The translations under genes were made by a program, and so were the position numbers. A stretch of 32,707 bases of DNA from Eubacteriales Family XIII. Incertae Sedis bacterium (GTDB lineage: Bacteria; Bacillota; Clostridia; Peptostreptococcales; Anaerovoracaceae): contig JAISJT010000074.1 of NCBI GenBank assembly GCA_031261395.1, forward strand, positions 1-32,707. The letters are read 5' to 3'. Every line of letters begins with the position of its first letter. The first letter of the stretch is position 1. The notes under the pieces are model-generated. The model ran no database searches, was not told the DNA's origin, and was given only the letters and a program-made list of their open reading frames with translations. Shown piece after piece: positions 1 to 8,498 of this stretch.

Positions 1-1260
1 CGAGAGCGTCCGTGTGGACATAATGGCCGGCACCGAGCATCCGAAACCGAGCAGCATCGGGACAAAGCTCCGTCCCGACAAGCCGATTTTGCGTAGCAGC
101 CGGTCCATGATAAAGGCGACGCGCGCCATATAGCCGCTGTCCTCGAGCAGGGACATGAACAGGAACATGAGGACGATCATCGGGATAAACGAGAGGACGG
201 ACCCCACGCCCGCGAAGGCCCCGTCATTAACAAGCGACTGCATAATGGGATTGATGCCGGCCGCATCCATGCCGTTCGCGATCGACTCGCCGAGCGAGGC
301 GATGAGATAGCTGAGTCCGTCGCTGAGCGCGCTGCCGATCAGGCCGAAGGTCAGCCAAAAAATCAGCATCATGATGCCCAGAAAGATGGGGATGCCAAGA
401 TATTTGTGAGTCAGCAGCTCGTCGATGCGGATGCTGCGGTTGTGCTGGATCGTCATATGCGGTTTCACGATCGAATGCGCCACGACGTCGCCGATAAAGG
501 CATAGCGCATATCCGCGATGGCGGCCTTGCGGTCGCTGCCGTATTCCGTCTCCATGTCCTGAATCGCTTCTTCGATCGTATGCGCCTCGTGATCGGTCAG
601 GTGGAGCGCTTTGAAAAGGGGCTCATCGCGCTCGATCAGCTTGGTCGCCGCGAAGCCGTCGGGGACGCCGATGGCCTGCGCATGGTCTTCGATCAGATGC
701 CGCACCCCGTGAATGGCCCGGTGAACCGGTCCCGTACAATAATCCCGCCACTCCGGTTTCACACCGCGCGCGGCGATGCTGACGGTCCGTTCGAGCAGTT
801 CTTCTACGCCGTCGCCGTTGGCCGCGGAGATGGGGACCACCGGGAGCCCCAGATCCTTTTGCATACGCTCGACGTCGACGCTGCCGCCGTTTTGCTGCAG
901 TTCGTCCATCATATTCAGCGCGATCACCATGGGAATATCGAGCTGCATGAGCTGCAGGGAAAGGTAGAGGCCGCGCTCGATGTTCATGATGTCTACGATA
1001 TTGATGATGGCGTCGGGATGCTCTTTGACGATGAAATCGCGCGTGACGATCTCTTCCGTTGAGTAGGGGGCAAGCGAGTAGATCCCCGGCAAATCGACGA
1101 CGGTCACGTCGCGGACGCCGCTCTGGGCGATCTTTACCCGGCCTTCTTTTTTTTCCACTGTGACGCCGGGGAAATTGCCGACGTGCTGATTGGCTCCCGT
1201 CAGCCGATTGAACAGAGTCGTTTTTCCCGAATTTTGGTTGCCGGCGAGCGCAATGATCAT
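1..1260 (-). CDS. feoB: Ferrous iron transport protein B (FeoB), C-terminal part outside the window
   Basis: GTP-gated membrane transporter for Fe(II). The visible 420 residues begin at the ATG at 1260-1258 and run off the left edge with no stop. The N-terminal G domain shows G1 ([12 protein letters not shown]), G2 (NFPGVTV), G3 (DLPGIYS) and G4 (NMMD). A helical spacer follows, then the first membrane segments ([20 protein letters not shown]) and the conserved FeoB core stretch ending [12 protein letters not shown]. The start overlaps the stop of feoA by an ATGA, so the two are translationally coupled. The family is normally 600-700 residues, so roughly the last third is missing because of the window edge, not because of damage. 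Confidence 0.96.
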   Translation of the reverse strand, partial: MIIALAGNQNSGKTTLFNRLTGANQHVGNFPGVTVEKKEGRVKIAQSGVRDVTVVDLPGIYSLAPYSTEEIVTRDFIVKEHPDAIINIVDIMNIERGLYLSLQLMQLDIPMVIALNMMDELQQNGGSVDVERMQKDLGLPVVPISAANGDGVEELLERTVSIAARGVKPEWRDYCTGPVHRAIHGVRHLIEDHAQAIGVPDGFAATKLIERDEPLFKALHLTDHEAHTIEEAIQDMETEYGSDRKAAIADMRYAFIGDVVAHSIVKPHMTIQHNRSIRIDELLTHKYLGIPIFLGIMMLIFWLTFGLIGSALSDGLSYLIASLGESIANGMDAAGINPIMQSLVNDGAFAGVGSVLSFIPMIVLMFLFMSLLEDSGYMARVAFIMDRLLRKIGLSGRSFVPMLLGFGCSVPAIMSTRTLS

Positions 1261-1493
1261 GAAAAGTCTTTCACCCCGTCCAAATGGATCATCTTCGCAT
1301 CATCCTTGCGGAGTGTGAGTTCGTAGCCGCGCAGCGTGATTTCGATCGGGTCGCCCATCGGCGCAGTCTTTCTTAAAAAAACTTCGGTGCCGGGCGTCAG
1401 TCCCATATCGAGCAGACGGTCGCGCAGTGCGCCTTGTCCGTCCACCCGGCTGATCACACCGGCGGAGCCGCATTCCAATTCATTGAGAGTCAT
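1257..1493 (-). CDS. feoA: Ferrous iron transport protein A (FeoA)
   Basis: Small SH3-like cytoplasmic partner of FeoB, about 78 residues from the ATG at 1493, matching the usual 75-80 of the family. Family features seen are [16 protein letters not shown] (the typical R-x-L-x-x-MG-L-x-PG segment) and a C-terminal [18 protein letters not shown] strand pair. The open frame continues upstream to 1592, but that extension is unlike FeoA and overlaps the promoter region of the divergent acetyltransferase, so the internal ATG is preferred. The ribosome site before 1493 is weak (AGGCG, rather far upstream). Its stop overlaps the start of feoB. No iron-box operator was recognised. Confidence 0.93.
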   Translation of the reverse strand: MTLNELECGSAGVISRVDGQGALRDRLLDMGLTPGTEVFLRKTAPMGDPIEITLRGYELTLRKDDAKMIHLDGVKDFS

Positions 1494-1536
1494 ATTTTGA
1501 TGATACGCCTGCGGCCTTGCACTGTCAAACCGACGA

Positions 1537-1565
1537 CTGACCGGACGCGCCGGGTTTGCTATAAT
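1537..1565 (+). promoter_or_regulatory. Sigma-A type promoter for the arylamine N-acetyltransferase gene
   Basis: CTGACC at 1537-1542, a 17-base spacer, and TATAAT at 1560-1565 preceded by TGC (extended -10). It lies 44 bases before the start of the downstream gene. The hexamers are seen directly; use as a promoter is inferred. Confidence 0.7.
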
Positions 1566-1608
1566 GACATAATGAAAACGCTGATCCATCAACAGAAACG
1601 AGGTTTGT

Positions 1609-2388
1609 ATGTATCCCGAATTGGATGAGCCTATACCGAGGCTTGATCAATACTTGAACCGGTTGGATATTTCGCGTCCGAAGCAGTGCGATCTTGAATA
1701 TCTCGATGCGCTGATTTTGGCGCATCAGTACGCCGTGCCCTTTGAAAATTTAGATGTTCACGACGAGCATTTACCTATATCGCTGGCAACGGAGAAGATC
1801 TTTGAGAAAGTCGCCGTGCGCCGCCGCGGTGGCTACTGCTTTGAGCTGAATGCACTTTTTGCCCGGGCGCTCGAGGCTCTTGGATACAAGGTCTCGCCGC
1901 GGCTTGCCAGGGTCGTCGTTGACAAGGACTACGGGATCCCTCCGCTTCACCGCCTGACGGTCGTGGATCTGCCGGATGCGAAGTATGTTTGCGATGTGGG
2001 ATTTGGCGGCGCCCAGCCGGGATTTGCGCTCAGGATCGAGGACGGGCGCCGGCAGACGGCGCTTGATCAAACCTTCCGCATAGACAAAATAGATGATCGC
2101 TGGCGGATATCGTATCACTCGCAAGGGGACTGGGAGCCGACGATGGTGTTCACGGAGCAAGCGGCGGAAGATGTCGACTTCATCGCGCCAAACTTCTACT
2201 GCTACGCCTGCGCGGAGTCGATGTTTGTGAACCGGCGTATCGTAAATCTCAGGACACGGGAGGGACACAAATCAATCGACGGCGATCTGTTCATCGTAGG
2301 CGAAAACGGGAAGCGGACGGAGACGCCGATCAAAGGAGACGAGTCGCTTAGGGAAATATTATTATCGCATTTCGGGATCGAGAAATGA
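1609..2388 (+). CDS. Arylamine N-acetyltransferase family protein
   Basis: Acetyl-CoA-dependent N-acetyltransferase of the NAT family, 259 residues and close to the usual 260-280. The Cys-His-Asp triad is intact: Cys77 in RRGGYCFELN, His114 in PPLHRLTV and Asp129 in VCDVGFGG. The N-terminal helical part carries the PFENLDVH segment typical of the family. The ATG at 1609 follows a GAGG site (ACGAGG) and a good promoter at 1537-1565. It diverges from feoAB. Bacterial NATs inactivate arylamines and hydrazines, but some work in amide-forming biosynthesis; nothing nearby points to a particular substrate. The next gene starts 57 bases after the stop. Confidence 0.93.
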   Translation: MYPELDEPIPRLDQYLNRLDISRPKQCDLEYLDALILAHQYAVPFENLDVHDEHLPISLATEKIFEKVAVRRRGGYCFELNALFARALEALGYKVSPRLARVVVDKDYGIPPLHRLTVVDLPDAKYVCDVGFGGAQPGFALRIEDGRRQTALDQTFRIDKIDDRWRISYHSQGDWEPTMVFTEQAAEDVDFIAPNFYCYACAESMFVNRRIVNLRTREGHKSIDGDLFIVGENGKRTETPIKGDESLREILLSHFGIEK

Positions 2389-2444
2389 GAAACGGAATTT
2401 GTGCTACAATCATATCAGACAAACCAAACAAGGAGGGTGACCAA

Positions 2445-3008
2445 ATGAACCTTGCAGCGAAACAAGAATACTATACCTACCGCGACTATCTCACTTGGCC
2501 CGATGATGTACGCTATCAATTGGTGAACGGCGTTCCGTATATGATGTCGCCGGGGCCGAACCGCATTCATCAGGAAATCTTAATATCAATCGCCGCTACC
2601 ATACATGCCTATCTGGATGGGAAGCCGTGCAAGGTGTTTGCGGCGCCTTTCGACGTGCGCTTTGCGGAAAGCGAGGACACGGACAATGTCTTCCAGCCGG
2701 ATGTCATGGTGGTATGCGATGAGGAGAAGATCGATGACAGAGGCATCAAAGGCGCCCCGGATTTTGTCGCCGAAATCCTCTCTCCGTCCACGGCGAGACT
2801 TGACCGCGGGGAGAAATACGACGTATATGAGAAGGAAGGCGTGAAGGAGTATTGGATCATCGATCCCCAAGCCAAACTGATCGAAACCTATACCCGCACT
2901 CCGGGCGGAAGTTTTCACAGAAAAACAAGCCCCGTGGACACACCTGTCCCCGTGGCCATCTTTGACGGGGCGCTATCCATCGACCTGAGCCCCCTGTTTT
3001 CGGAATGA
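2445..3008 (+). CDS. Uma2 family (DUF820) restriction-endonuclease-fold protein
   Basis: Protein of 187 residues of the Uma2/DUF820 family, a PD-(D/E)XK nuclease fold of unknown physiological role. Visible core: PDVMVVCDEEK, then APDFVAEILSPSTARLDR, then KYDVYEKEGVKEYWIIDP, the usual Uma2 order with the acidic residues and the EIL/SPST segment kept. The frame is open upstream to 2385, but the ATG at 2445 sits 4 bases after a strong AGGAGGGTGA site (2431-2440), so the shorter start is used. A TACAAT at 2405-2410 preceded by TGC may be its own extended -10, without a good -35. Uma2 genes are often scattered singletons and there is no partner here. Confidence 0.85.
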   Translation: MNLAAKQEYYTYRDYLTWPDDVRYQLVNGVPYMMSPGPNRIHQEILISIAATIHAYLDGKPCKVFAAPFDVRFAESEDTDNVFQPDVMVVCDEEKIDDRGIKGAPDFVAEILSPSTARLDRGEKYDVYEKEGVKEYWIIDPQAKLIETYTRTPGGSFHRKTSPVDTPVPVAIFDGALSIDLSPLFSE

Positions 3009-3124
3009 CCGCTCTGTTTTTTTGCACAAGAAATTACCAAGACAAGCCTGAAAGAAAGCGTATTATATAGGCGATAGGAGAAACAGAGTCAGCTTTTGAT
3101 TTTGTTTCACGAAAAATTGAATAG

Positions 3125-3290
3125 CAAAAGTGTTTTGGGTGTCAGGGAACCCGGTGCGAATCCGGGACTGCAAACCACAACCGTAATTGCTGACGAAGGC
3201 GCTGGAACGAGAAGTTCAGTCATTGCCTGATCCGTAGCGGACAGGTGAGAAGGCGCGCCGGAGGACGACGCAAAAGTCGGGAGACCTGCT
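3125..3290 (+). ncRNA. Cobalamin riboswitch aptamer
   Basis: The 5' part has GGGAACCCGGTGCGAATCCG (3145-3164), the conserved CCGGTG-N-GAATCCGGGACTGC core of B12 riboswitches. The 3' part has GCCGGAGGACGACG and then AGTCGGGAGACCTGCT at 3275-3290, the B12-box side that closes the core. Spacing of about 165 bases fits the family. It lies in the 424-base gap before the 1101-residue secreted protein and heads the ECF transport genes. Known behaviour of the family is to shut expression when adenosylcobalamin or a related cobamide binds. No convincing promoter hexamers were found in 3009-3124. Confidence 0.93.
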
Positions 3291-3307
3291 CATTGCACAA
3301 AAGACAG

Positions 3308-3342
3308 AAGTTCTTGGGTTGTAGAAGAACAGTTGCTTTTTT
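3308..3342 (+). terminator. Intrinsic terminator of the cobalamin riboswitch expression platform
   Basis: GTTCTT (3310-3315) pairs with AAGAAC (3325-3330) across a 9-base loop, followed after a short gap by six T (3337-3342). It lies between the aptamer and the start codon at 3433, where a B12-controlled transcription terminator is expected. The stem is only 6 bp plus neighbours, so strength is uncertain. Confidence 0.65.
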
Positions 3343-3432
3343 GTTTGAGTAATTGCGCGATTTGCGGCCCGGAACGGGTCGCTATTTTTCTATCTATTTC
3401 GTTGCGGTTGGTGAAGGACAAAGGAGAGCGAA

Positions 3433-6400
3433 ATGAAGACGATGCTATGGAAGGCGAACGGCGTACACAGGATGCTGGCGATTTTGCTGGCGGCTATTTT
3501 GATGGTCGGCCTGCTTCCGCAGAGCGTATTTGCGGGAGAAGAGGGCGCGGAACCGATTGATATCAAGATAAGTTATCAGGCTGATGATAGCGGATTTTGG
3601 ATCGCGCGCCATGTATTTGAAGTGGCTCCCGATCTTTCCGAGCAATACGGATATGAGGATACCTATGATGGTGAACAAGTCACGGCGCTTGATGCTATAG
3701 TCGCGGCGCATATCGCGATGTTTGGCGACGAAACTGGCGATATTAACGATGCTTTGACAGTTGGAGACACCGGATTCATTACCAATTTCATGGGTGATGG
3801 ATCGGGAAATCTTGTCTACTTTGTTAACAGTGCATTACCGAGTGTTGCTGCCGGGGAGACTGTACTGACAGACGATGATTTTGTGGAATTATTTGCCATT
3901 CAGGACGCATTTGCGTTTACCGACACCCGTGCCTGGTTTGAAGTCGGCGGACTGCGTACGGAAGCAGCAGTGGCTGAAGCCGGTACGCCACTTGAACTTA
4001 ATATTAGCGGAACGGTGTTTGTAATCTTTGGAGAAGAGGGTGCCTATGAGGATGTTATAGAAGGCGCGGGTATCGTTCCTGTAACAGTCGAAGACGGGGT
4101 TGCTTACTTCGGGGAACCGCTGGATATTACAGACGAGGACGGTAATGCCAGCGTGACGTTCTCAGAGCCGGGCACGTATATCCTTTCGGCGATAGATGTG
4201 GATTCAGATTCGGAAATTCCGCTGATGTCACCGTGGCTTGAGGTGACGGTCACGGCTCCGGATCCTGCCGTTGTCAAGGCGGCTGCTATTCAGGCGCTGC
4301 TGACAAATATCTCGAATACCTATGTTGGCACCGGGACGGACTGGAATGTGATGGATATGTCCGCCTATGGCCGGCTTGGCGATACGAATTTGGCGAGCCT
4401 TAGGACAAGTGTTGATAACGTGCTGAATGCGCAGGGCAATTCTTCAACAAACTATGAGCGCGTGGCGATCGCGCTTTCCTCTGCCAATATCGACGCGAGC
4501 CATTATGTCAAGGCATCCGGCGCTACGGTGGATATCATTGATACGATTGCCAATTTGAACAGCCTTGGTACGATCAATGGCTATATTTATGCACTGCTGG
4601 CGTATGATTCGGGGGATTATGTGTTGAAGGACGGCGCTGTCTGGACGCGTGCGGCGCTGATCGACTATATCCTTGCCGCGCAAAAGGCGGATGGAGGATG
4701 GGCGCTTTCGGGAACGAGCGGCGATCCTGATGTGACGGGTATGGCCATCAGCGCCCTGGCGTCATACCGGGGGCAGGGAAATGTTGCGGATGCGATTGAC
4801 AATGCCGTGACTTACTTGTCCACTGTACAAAAGCCCGAAGGCGGCTATGCTTCCTGGGGTACGGTGAATTCCAATTCAAGTTCTCAGGTGATCATAGCGC
4901 TGGCGGCTTTGGATATCGACGCAGATCAGGATGCCCGCTTTATCAAGAACGGAAAATCTGTACTGGACGCCTTGCTTTCATATAAAACTGCGGATGACCG
5001 TTTCGGGATGTCCAACACAACATACAATGCCATGTCGACCGAGCAGGGTTTCCGTGCGCTCGTTGCCTACACGAACTGGAAGACGGCAAGCGAGGCATAC
5101 AATGTCTATCGGTTTGACGTTGATATTGCTACGAAATTCATAATGAGTTATCAGGCCGATGATAGCGGATTCAGGATCGCGCGCCGCGAATTTGTGGTGA
5201 CGCCCGGGCTGTCCGAGGAATATGGTTATATAGATGCCTATAACGGTACGGAAGTCACGGCGCTCGATGCGGTCGTCGCAGCGCATATCGTGGTATTCGG
5301 CGATGGCGCTGACGATATTCACGATGTTTTGACGGTGGAAGGCAGCGGCTTTCTGTCGAATTTCATGGGTGATGGAGCAGGCAATTTACTGTATTATGTA
5401 AATCACGAATCCCCGTATTTTGCGGCAGGAGAGACGGCGCTGGCAGACGATGATCTTGTGGAGTTATTTGGTCTTCAGGATACGCTCTACTGGTCCGACA
5501 CCTATGTGTGGTTTGTGACAGATGCGCTGAGGACGGAGACGGCAACGGTCGAAGCCGGTACGCCGTTGAATCTAATAATCAAGGGTACGTTCTATGAAAC
5601 CGAGGATCCTTGGGGCTCTTATGAGGACTCGGTCGCAGGGGCAGGCATTGTACCGGTAACGGTGAATGGAGGAAACGGCGCGGCTTCATTTGGTGCGCCG
5701 CTTGCGGTGACGGATGCAGGTGGCAATGCCAGCGTGACGTTTAATACTACGGGGACATATATACTCTCGGCGATCGACGTGGCATCTGTCAGCGAAACCC
5801 CTCTGCTGTCACCATGGCTGGTCGTGACGGTGACGGGAAACAACATCTACAAGATTGCATTCAATCCAAACGGAGGCAGCGTCACCGAAACGAGCAGAAG
5901 TGTTGCCGCCGGGTCAGCGGTCGGCGCGCTTTCTGTGCCTGTACGCTCAGGCTACCGGTTTGAAGGCTGGTTCACTGCAGCAAACGGCGGGGCAAAGATC
6001 GCTGCGGGTACCGTGGTGAACGGCGCAGTCACTTACTACGCCCACTGGACGGCCGTCTACAAGGTGACGTTTGATTCCCGTGGCGGCTCGGCGGTTGCAG
6101 AGAAATTGGTCGATCAGAAAAAAGCTATAGGCGACCTGGCAACGCCAAATAAAACAGGCTACAAGTTTGGCGGCTGGTACACGAAGACATCGGGCGGTAC
6201 GAAGATCACCGCGAAGACCGTACCGACCAAGGATGTCACCTACTACGCACAGTGGACGGCAAAGAGCGTCAAGGTCACGCATGATGCGAACAAAGGCAAA
6301 AATCTGTCCGTGAAGACAAAGACCGTCACCTACGATTCGAAGTACGGGACGCTGGCAACCACGATGCGGACGGGGCATACGTTCAACGGCTGGTACACGG

Positions 6401-6738
6401 AAAAGACAGGCGGCGCGAAGGTCACAAAGAATACGACGGTCAAAAACGAGAAAGCTCACACGCTGTACGCTCAGTGGACAGCGAATAAGTACAAGGCAAC
6501 CTTCGATGCGAACAGGGGGAAGATCCCTGTGGACGGAGGCAGTGCGGTCAGGACAAAGAAAGTGACCGTGACCTACGCCGCGAAGTTTGGCGACTTGCCT
6601 GTGCCGACAAGGTCCGGCTACGAGTTCAAGGGTTGGTGGACGGAGAAGAACGGCGGTACAAAGATTACCAAGAATACAAAAGTGACGATCACCAAAAATA
6701 CGACATACTATGCGCACTGGAAGAAGAAATCCAAATGA
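3433..6738 (+). CDS. Secreted protein with duplicated transcobalamin-like (DUF4430-type) modules, intrinsic-factor-like helical repeats and InlB-type repeats
   Basis: Exported protein of 1101 residues; signal peptide 1-34 (MLAILLAAILMVGLLPQSVF core). Residues about 45-275 form a module with the DUF4430 pattern (VTALDAIVAAH, NLVYFVN, DDDFVELF) plus an Ig-like tail. Residues about 285-560 are an all-helical prenyltransferase/squalene-cyclase-like repeat region (QKADGGWALSG, QKPEGGYASWG), the same fold class as the N-terminal domain of animal intrinsic factor and transcobalamin. Residues about 568-800 repeat the first module (SYQADDSGF recurs at 5147). Four InlB/Flg_new repeats (FEGWFTA, FGGWYTK, FNGWYTE, FKGWWTE) fill about 802-1101. 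There is no LPXTG motif or SLH domain. The start follows AAGGAGAG. It sits directly under a cobalamin riboswitch and before an ECF transporter, so a B12-binding surface protein is the inferred role. Confidence 0.85.
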   Translation: MKTMLWKANGVHRMLAILLAAILMVGLLPQSVFAGEEGAEPIDIKISYQADDSGFWIARHVFEVAPDLSEQYGYEDTYDGEQVTALDAIVAAHIAMFGDETGDINDALTVGDTGFITNFMGDGSGNLVYFVNSALPSVAAGETVLTDDDFVELFAIQDAFAFTDTRAWFEVGGLRTEAAVAEAGTPLELNISGTVFVIFGEEGAYEDVIEGAGIVPVTVEDGVAYFGEPLDITDEDGNASVTFSEPGTYILSAIDVDSDSEIPLMSPWLEVTVTAPDPAVVKAAAIQALLTNISNTYVGTGTDWNVMDMSAYGRLGDTNLASLRTSVDNVLNAQGNSSTNYERVAIALSSANIDASHYVKASGATVDIIDTIANLNSLGTINGYIYALLAYDSGDYVLKDGAVWTRAALIDYILAAQKADGGWALSGTSGDPDVTGMAISALASYRGQGNVADAIDNAVTYLSTVQKPEGGYASWGTVNSNSSSQVIIALAALDIDADQDARFIKNGKSVLDALLSYKTADDRFGMSNTTYNAMSTEQGFRALVAYTNWKTASEAYNVYRFDVDIATKFIMSYQADDSGFRIARREFVVTPGLSEEYGYIDAYNGTEVTALDAVVAAHIVVFGDGADDIHDVLTVEGSGFLSNFMGDGAGNLLYYVNHESPYFAAGETALADDDLVELFGLQDTLYWSDTYVWFVTDALRTETATVEAGTPLNLIIKGTFYETEDPWGSYEDSVAGAGIVPVTVNGGNGAASFGAPLAVTDAGGNASVTFNTTGTYILSAIDVASVSETPLLSPWLVVTVTGNNIYKIAFNPNGGSVTETSRSVAAGSAVGALSVPVRSGYRFEGWFTAANGGAKIAAGTVVNGAVTYYAHWTAVYKVTFDSRGGSAVAEKLVDQKKAIGDLATPNKTGYKFGGWYTKTSGGTKITAKTVPTKDVTYYAQWTAKSVKVTHDANKGKNLSVKTKTVTYDSKYGTLATTMRTGHTFNGWYTEKTGGAKVTKNTTVKNEKAHTLYAQWTANKYKATFDANRGKIPVDGGSAVRTKKVTVTYAAKFGDLPVPTRSGYEFKGWWTEKNGGTKITKNTKVTITKNTTYYAHWKKKSK

Positions 6739-6757
6739 TGAAACGGGAGACGAATTT

Positions 6758-7660
6758 GTGAAGACAAAAATCACAATAACCGTTGTGGTGGCGATCGCTT
6801 TGGTAGCGGTCGCTGCCTTCTGGCATTTGGGGCCTGGCAGCGAGGGCGGCGAGGGCGGTGCGAACACAGGCGGCGGGATTTCTGTGTCCGACGGGTTTTG
6901 GAATCAAGGCTCGCCGGGGCGATCAGCCGGCAGTGCGGCGGTAAACGGCTATGCTACTCCGGAAGAGGAACGGGCGGCGGTCAAGGATTTGCAGCTCGAC
7001 CCGGACAAACTGAAGGCCGCCAATAACGCCGGTGACAAAGCCGTTGGCAACGCCGGCAGCATAGGCGGCAACAGCAGCGGCATCGGCAGCAATAGCTCCG
7101 GCGGCCCCTCAGGGACGAGGCCGCCTTCCGGCGGACAGCCCGCCCCCGCCCCCGGTACGGATACGGGTTCACCCGGAGATCCGAAAGCGCCTGAGCCGCC
7201 TCAAAATCCGCAACCGCCGGGCGCCCCTGAAACGCCGGAAAACCCGCAAGCGCAGAGTACCTGCACGATCTATATCGAGTGTACAAAGGTTCTGATCCCC
7301 GACAATTGGAAAAACCTGAAACAATCCAAAGTCCCGGTCGTCCCTGCGGATGGGGTGATATTGGCCAAGAGGACCGTGTCGTTTTCGGAAGGCGAATCCG
7401 TTTTCGACCTATTGCTCCGCGAAACCAAAAACAACAGGATCCATATGGAATTTGTCAGCACGCCCGCCTATAATAGTGCATACATCAAAGGCATCGCCAA
7501 TATCTACGAGTTTGACTGCGGGAATCTGTCCGGCTGGATCTATAGCGTGAACGGGTTGTTTCCCAATTACGGGTGCAGTCAGTATCAGCTGCAAGAAGGC
7601 GATACGGTCGAGTGGCATTTTACCTGCGATCTCGGGCAGGATTTCGGACTGAATTTCTGA
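6758..7660 (+). CDS. Membrane-tethered DUF4430 (transcobalamin-like C-terminal domain) protein
   Basis: Predicted extracytoplasmic protein of 300 residues. N-terminal hydrophobic segment about 5-22 with no lipobox cysteine, so a membrane anchor or uncleaved signal is likelier than a lipoprotein. A long Gly/Ser/Asn/Pro-rich linker (about 25-165) works as a stalk. The C-terminal DUF4430 domain (about 167-300) shows SEGESVFDLLLRE, then CGNLSGWIYSVNGLFPNYGC and LQEGDTVEWHFTCD, the family's Y-x-VNG and GD-x-V-x-W-x-F signatures. The GTG at 6758 has GGGAGA 7 bases upstream; an ATG at 6710 lies inside the preceding gene and lacks a site. It is 19 bases after the previous stop and one base before the S component, consistent with handing a cobamide to the importer (inference). 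Confidence 0.84.
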   Translation: MKTKITITVVVAIALVAVAAFWHLGPGSEGGEGGANTGGGISVSDGFWNQGSPGRSAGSAAVNGYATPEEERAAVKDLQLDPDKLKAANNAGDKAVGNAGSIGGNSSGIGSNSSGGPSGTRPPSGGQPAPAPGTDTGSPGDPKAPEPPQNPQPPGAPETPENPQAQSTCTIYIECTKVLIPDNWKNLKQSKVPVVPADGVILAKRTVSFSEGESVFDLLLRETKNNRIHMEFVSTPAYNSAYIKGIANIYEFDCGNLSGWIYSVNGLFPNYGCSQYQLQEGDTVEWHFTCDLGQDFGLNF

Positions 7661-7661
7661 T

Positions 7662-8498
7662 ATGAGAAGGCTGCCGAAAAGGACGGCATTTGCAACCGTT
7701 CTTGTAATTTTGTGCATCCCCGCCGTGATCGCGGCGGATGTGCTGTTTTTTCATGATCGCAGCTACTATGCCGTGAGCCTCATCATCATCGCGCTGGCAA
7801 TGCTCCCGTTCGCGCTCGTCTTTGAAGGCCGGAAGCCGCAGGCGCGCGAGCTCGTGGTAATCGCTGTCATGGTCGCCATCGCCGTGGTAGGACGCGCGGC
7901 GTTTTTCATGCTCCCGCAGTTCAAACCCGTGGTCGCCATCGTCATCATCGCGGGCGCCGCGCTCGGTGCGGAAAGCGGATTTGTCTGCGGTGCGCTGTCC
8001 GGCTTTGTATCAAATTTCATCTTTGGGCAGGGGCCGTGGACGCCGTGGCAGATGTTCGCCTTCGGCATGATCGGCTTTTTCGCGGGGCTGATCTTTGGGC
8101 GACTCGCCGCATCCATCGGCGCCCCAAGCCGCGACGGAACTATGCGGCCTGCCGCCGCCGGAGGTGCCGCATGGTACGATGTGGCGCGACTTGGCTGGAA
8201 TGTGCGGGCGAGAAAGCGTGTGTCACGGCTCCGGATATTTGTCCTCTGCGCATTCGGCGGAGGGATCACGCTCGCGCTGTACGGCATCCTGCTCGACACG
8301 GCGGCGGCGGTCATGTTCACACAGGATGGATTTTCCGTCACCACGCTACTTGCGACCTATATCTCAGGCATTCCGTTCAATGCGGTTCACGCGGTTTCGA
8401 CGGTCGTTTTCCTTGCAGTCCTCGCGCGTCCGATGATCGAAAAATTGGAGAGGGTGAAAAAGAAATACGGACTCTATCACGGGAATGCGCATGAATAA
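7662..8498 (+). CDS. ECF transporter S component, predicted cobalamin-specific
   Basis: Integral membrane substrate-binding subunit of an energy-coupling factor importer, 278 residues. Several hydrophobic helices are evident: about 8-28, 32-50, 62-80, 84-105, 107-130 and 135-152, then a pair near the C terminus. The segment VVAIVIIAGAALGAESGFVCGALSGFVSNFIFGQGPWTPWQMFAFGMIGFFAG is the usual S-component core with small-residue helices and a GPWTPWQ loop. It is longer than typical S components (about 180-200) because of two extra N-terminal helices and a cytoplasmic insertion (about 152-188). Specificity comes from context: the riboswitch and the transcobalamin-like proteins upstream. It resembles the CbrT type in role; sequence identity was not tested. 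Its end overlaps ecfT by 14 bases. Confidence 0.85.
   Translation: MRRLPKRTAFATVLVILCIPAVIAADVLFFHDRSYYAVSLIIIALAMLPFALVFEGRKPQARELVVIAVMVAIAVVGRAAFFMLPQFKPVVAIVIIAGAALGAESGFVCGALSGFVSNFIFGQGPWTPWQMFAFGMIGFFAGLIFGRLAASIGAPSRDGTMRPAAAGGAAWYDVARLGWNVRARKRVSRLRIFVLCAFGGGITLALYGILLDTAAAVMFTQDGFSVTTLLATYISGIPFNAVHAVSTVVFLAVLARPMIEKLERVKKKYGLYHGNAHE

Noticed and set aside
2445..3008. Uma2 protein as part of a mobile element or defence island
   Set aside because: There are no neighbouring transposase, integrase, restriction or methylase genes; singleton Uma2 genes are common.
5839..6738. Regular repeats that could suggest a CRISPR or tandem DNA array
   Set aside because: The repeats are protein-level InlB-type units of about 70-75 residues in one continuous frame, not short identical DNA repeats with unique spacers.
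5947..6867. Minus-strand open frame of 306 codons opposite the InlB repeats
   Set aside because: Periodic composition simply mirrors the repeats on the plus strand; no ribosome site or domain.
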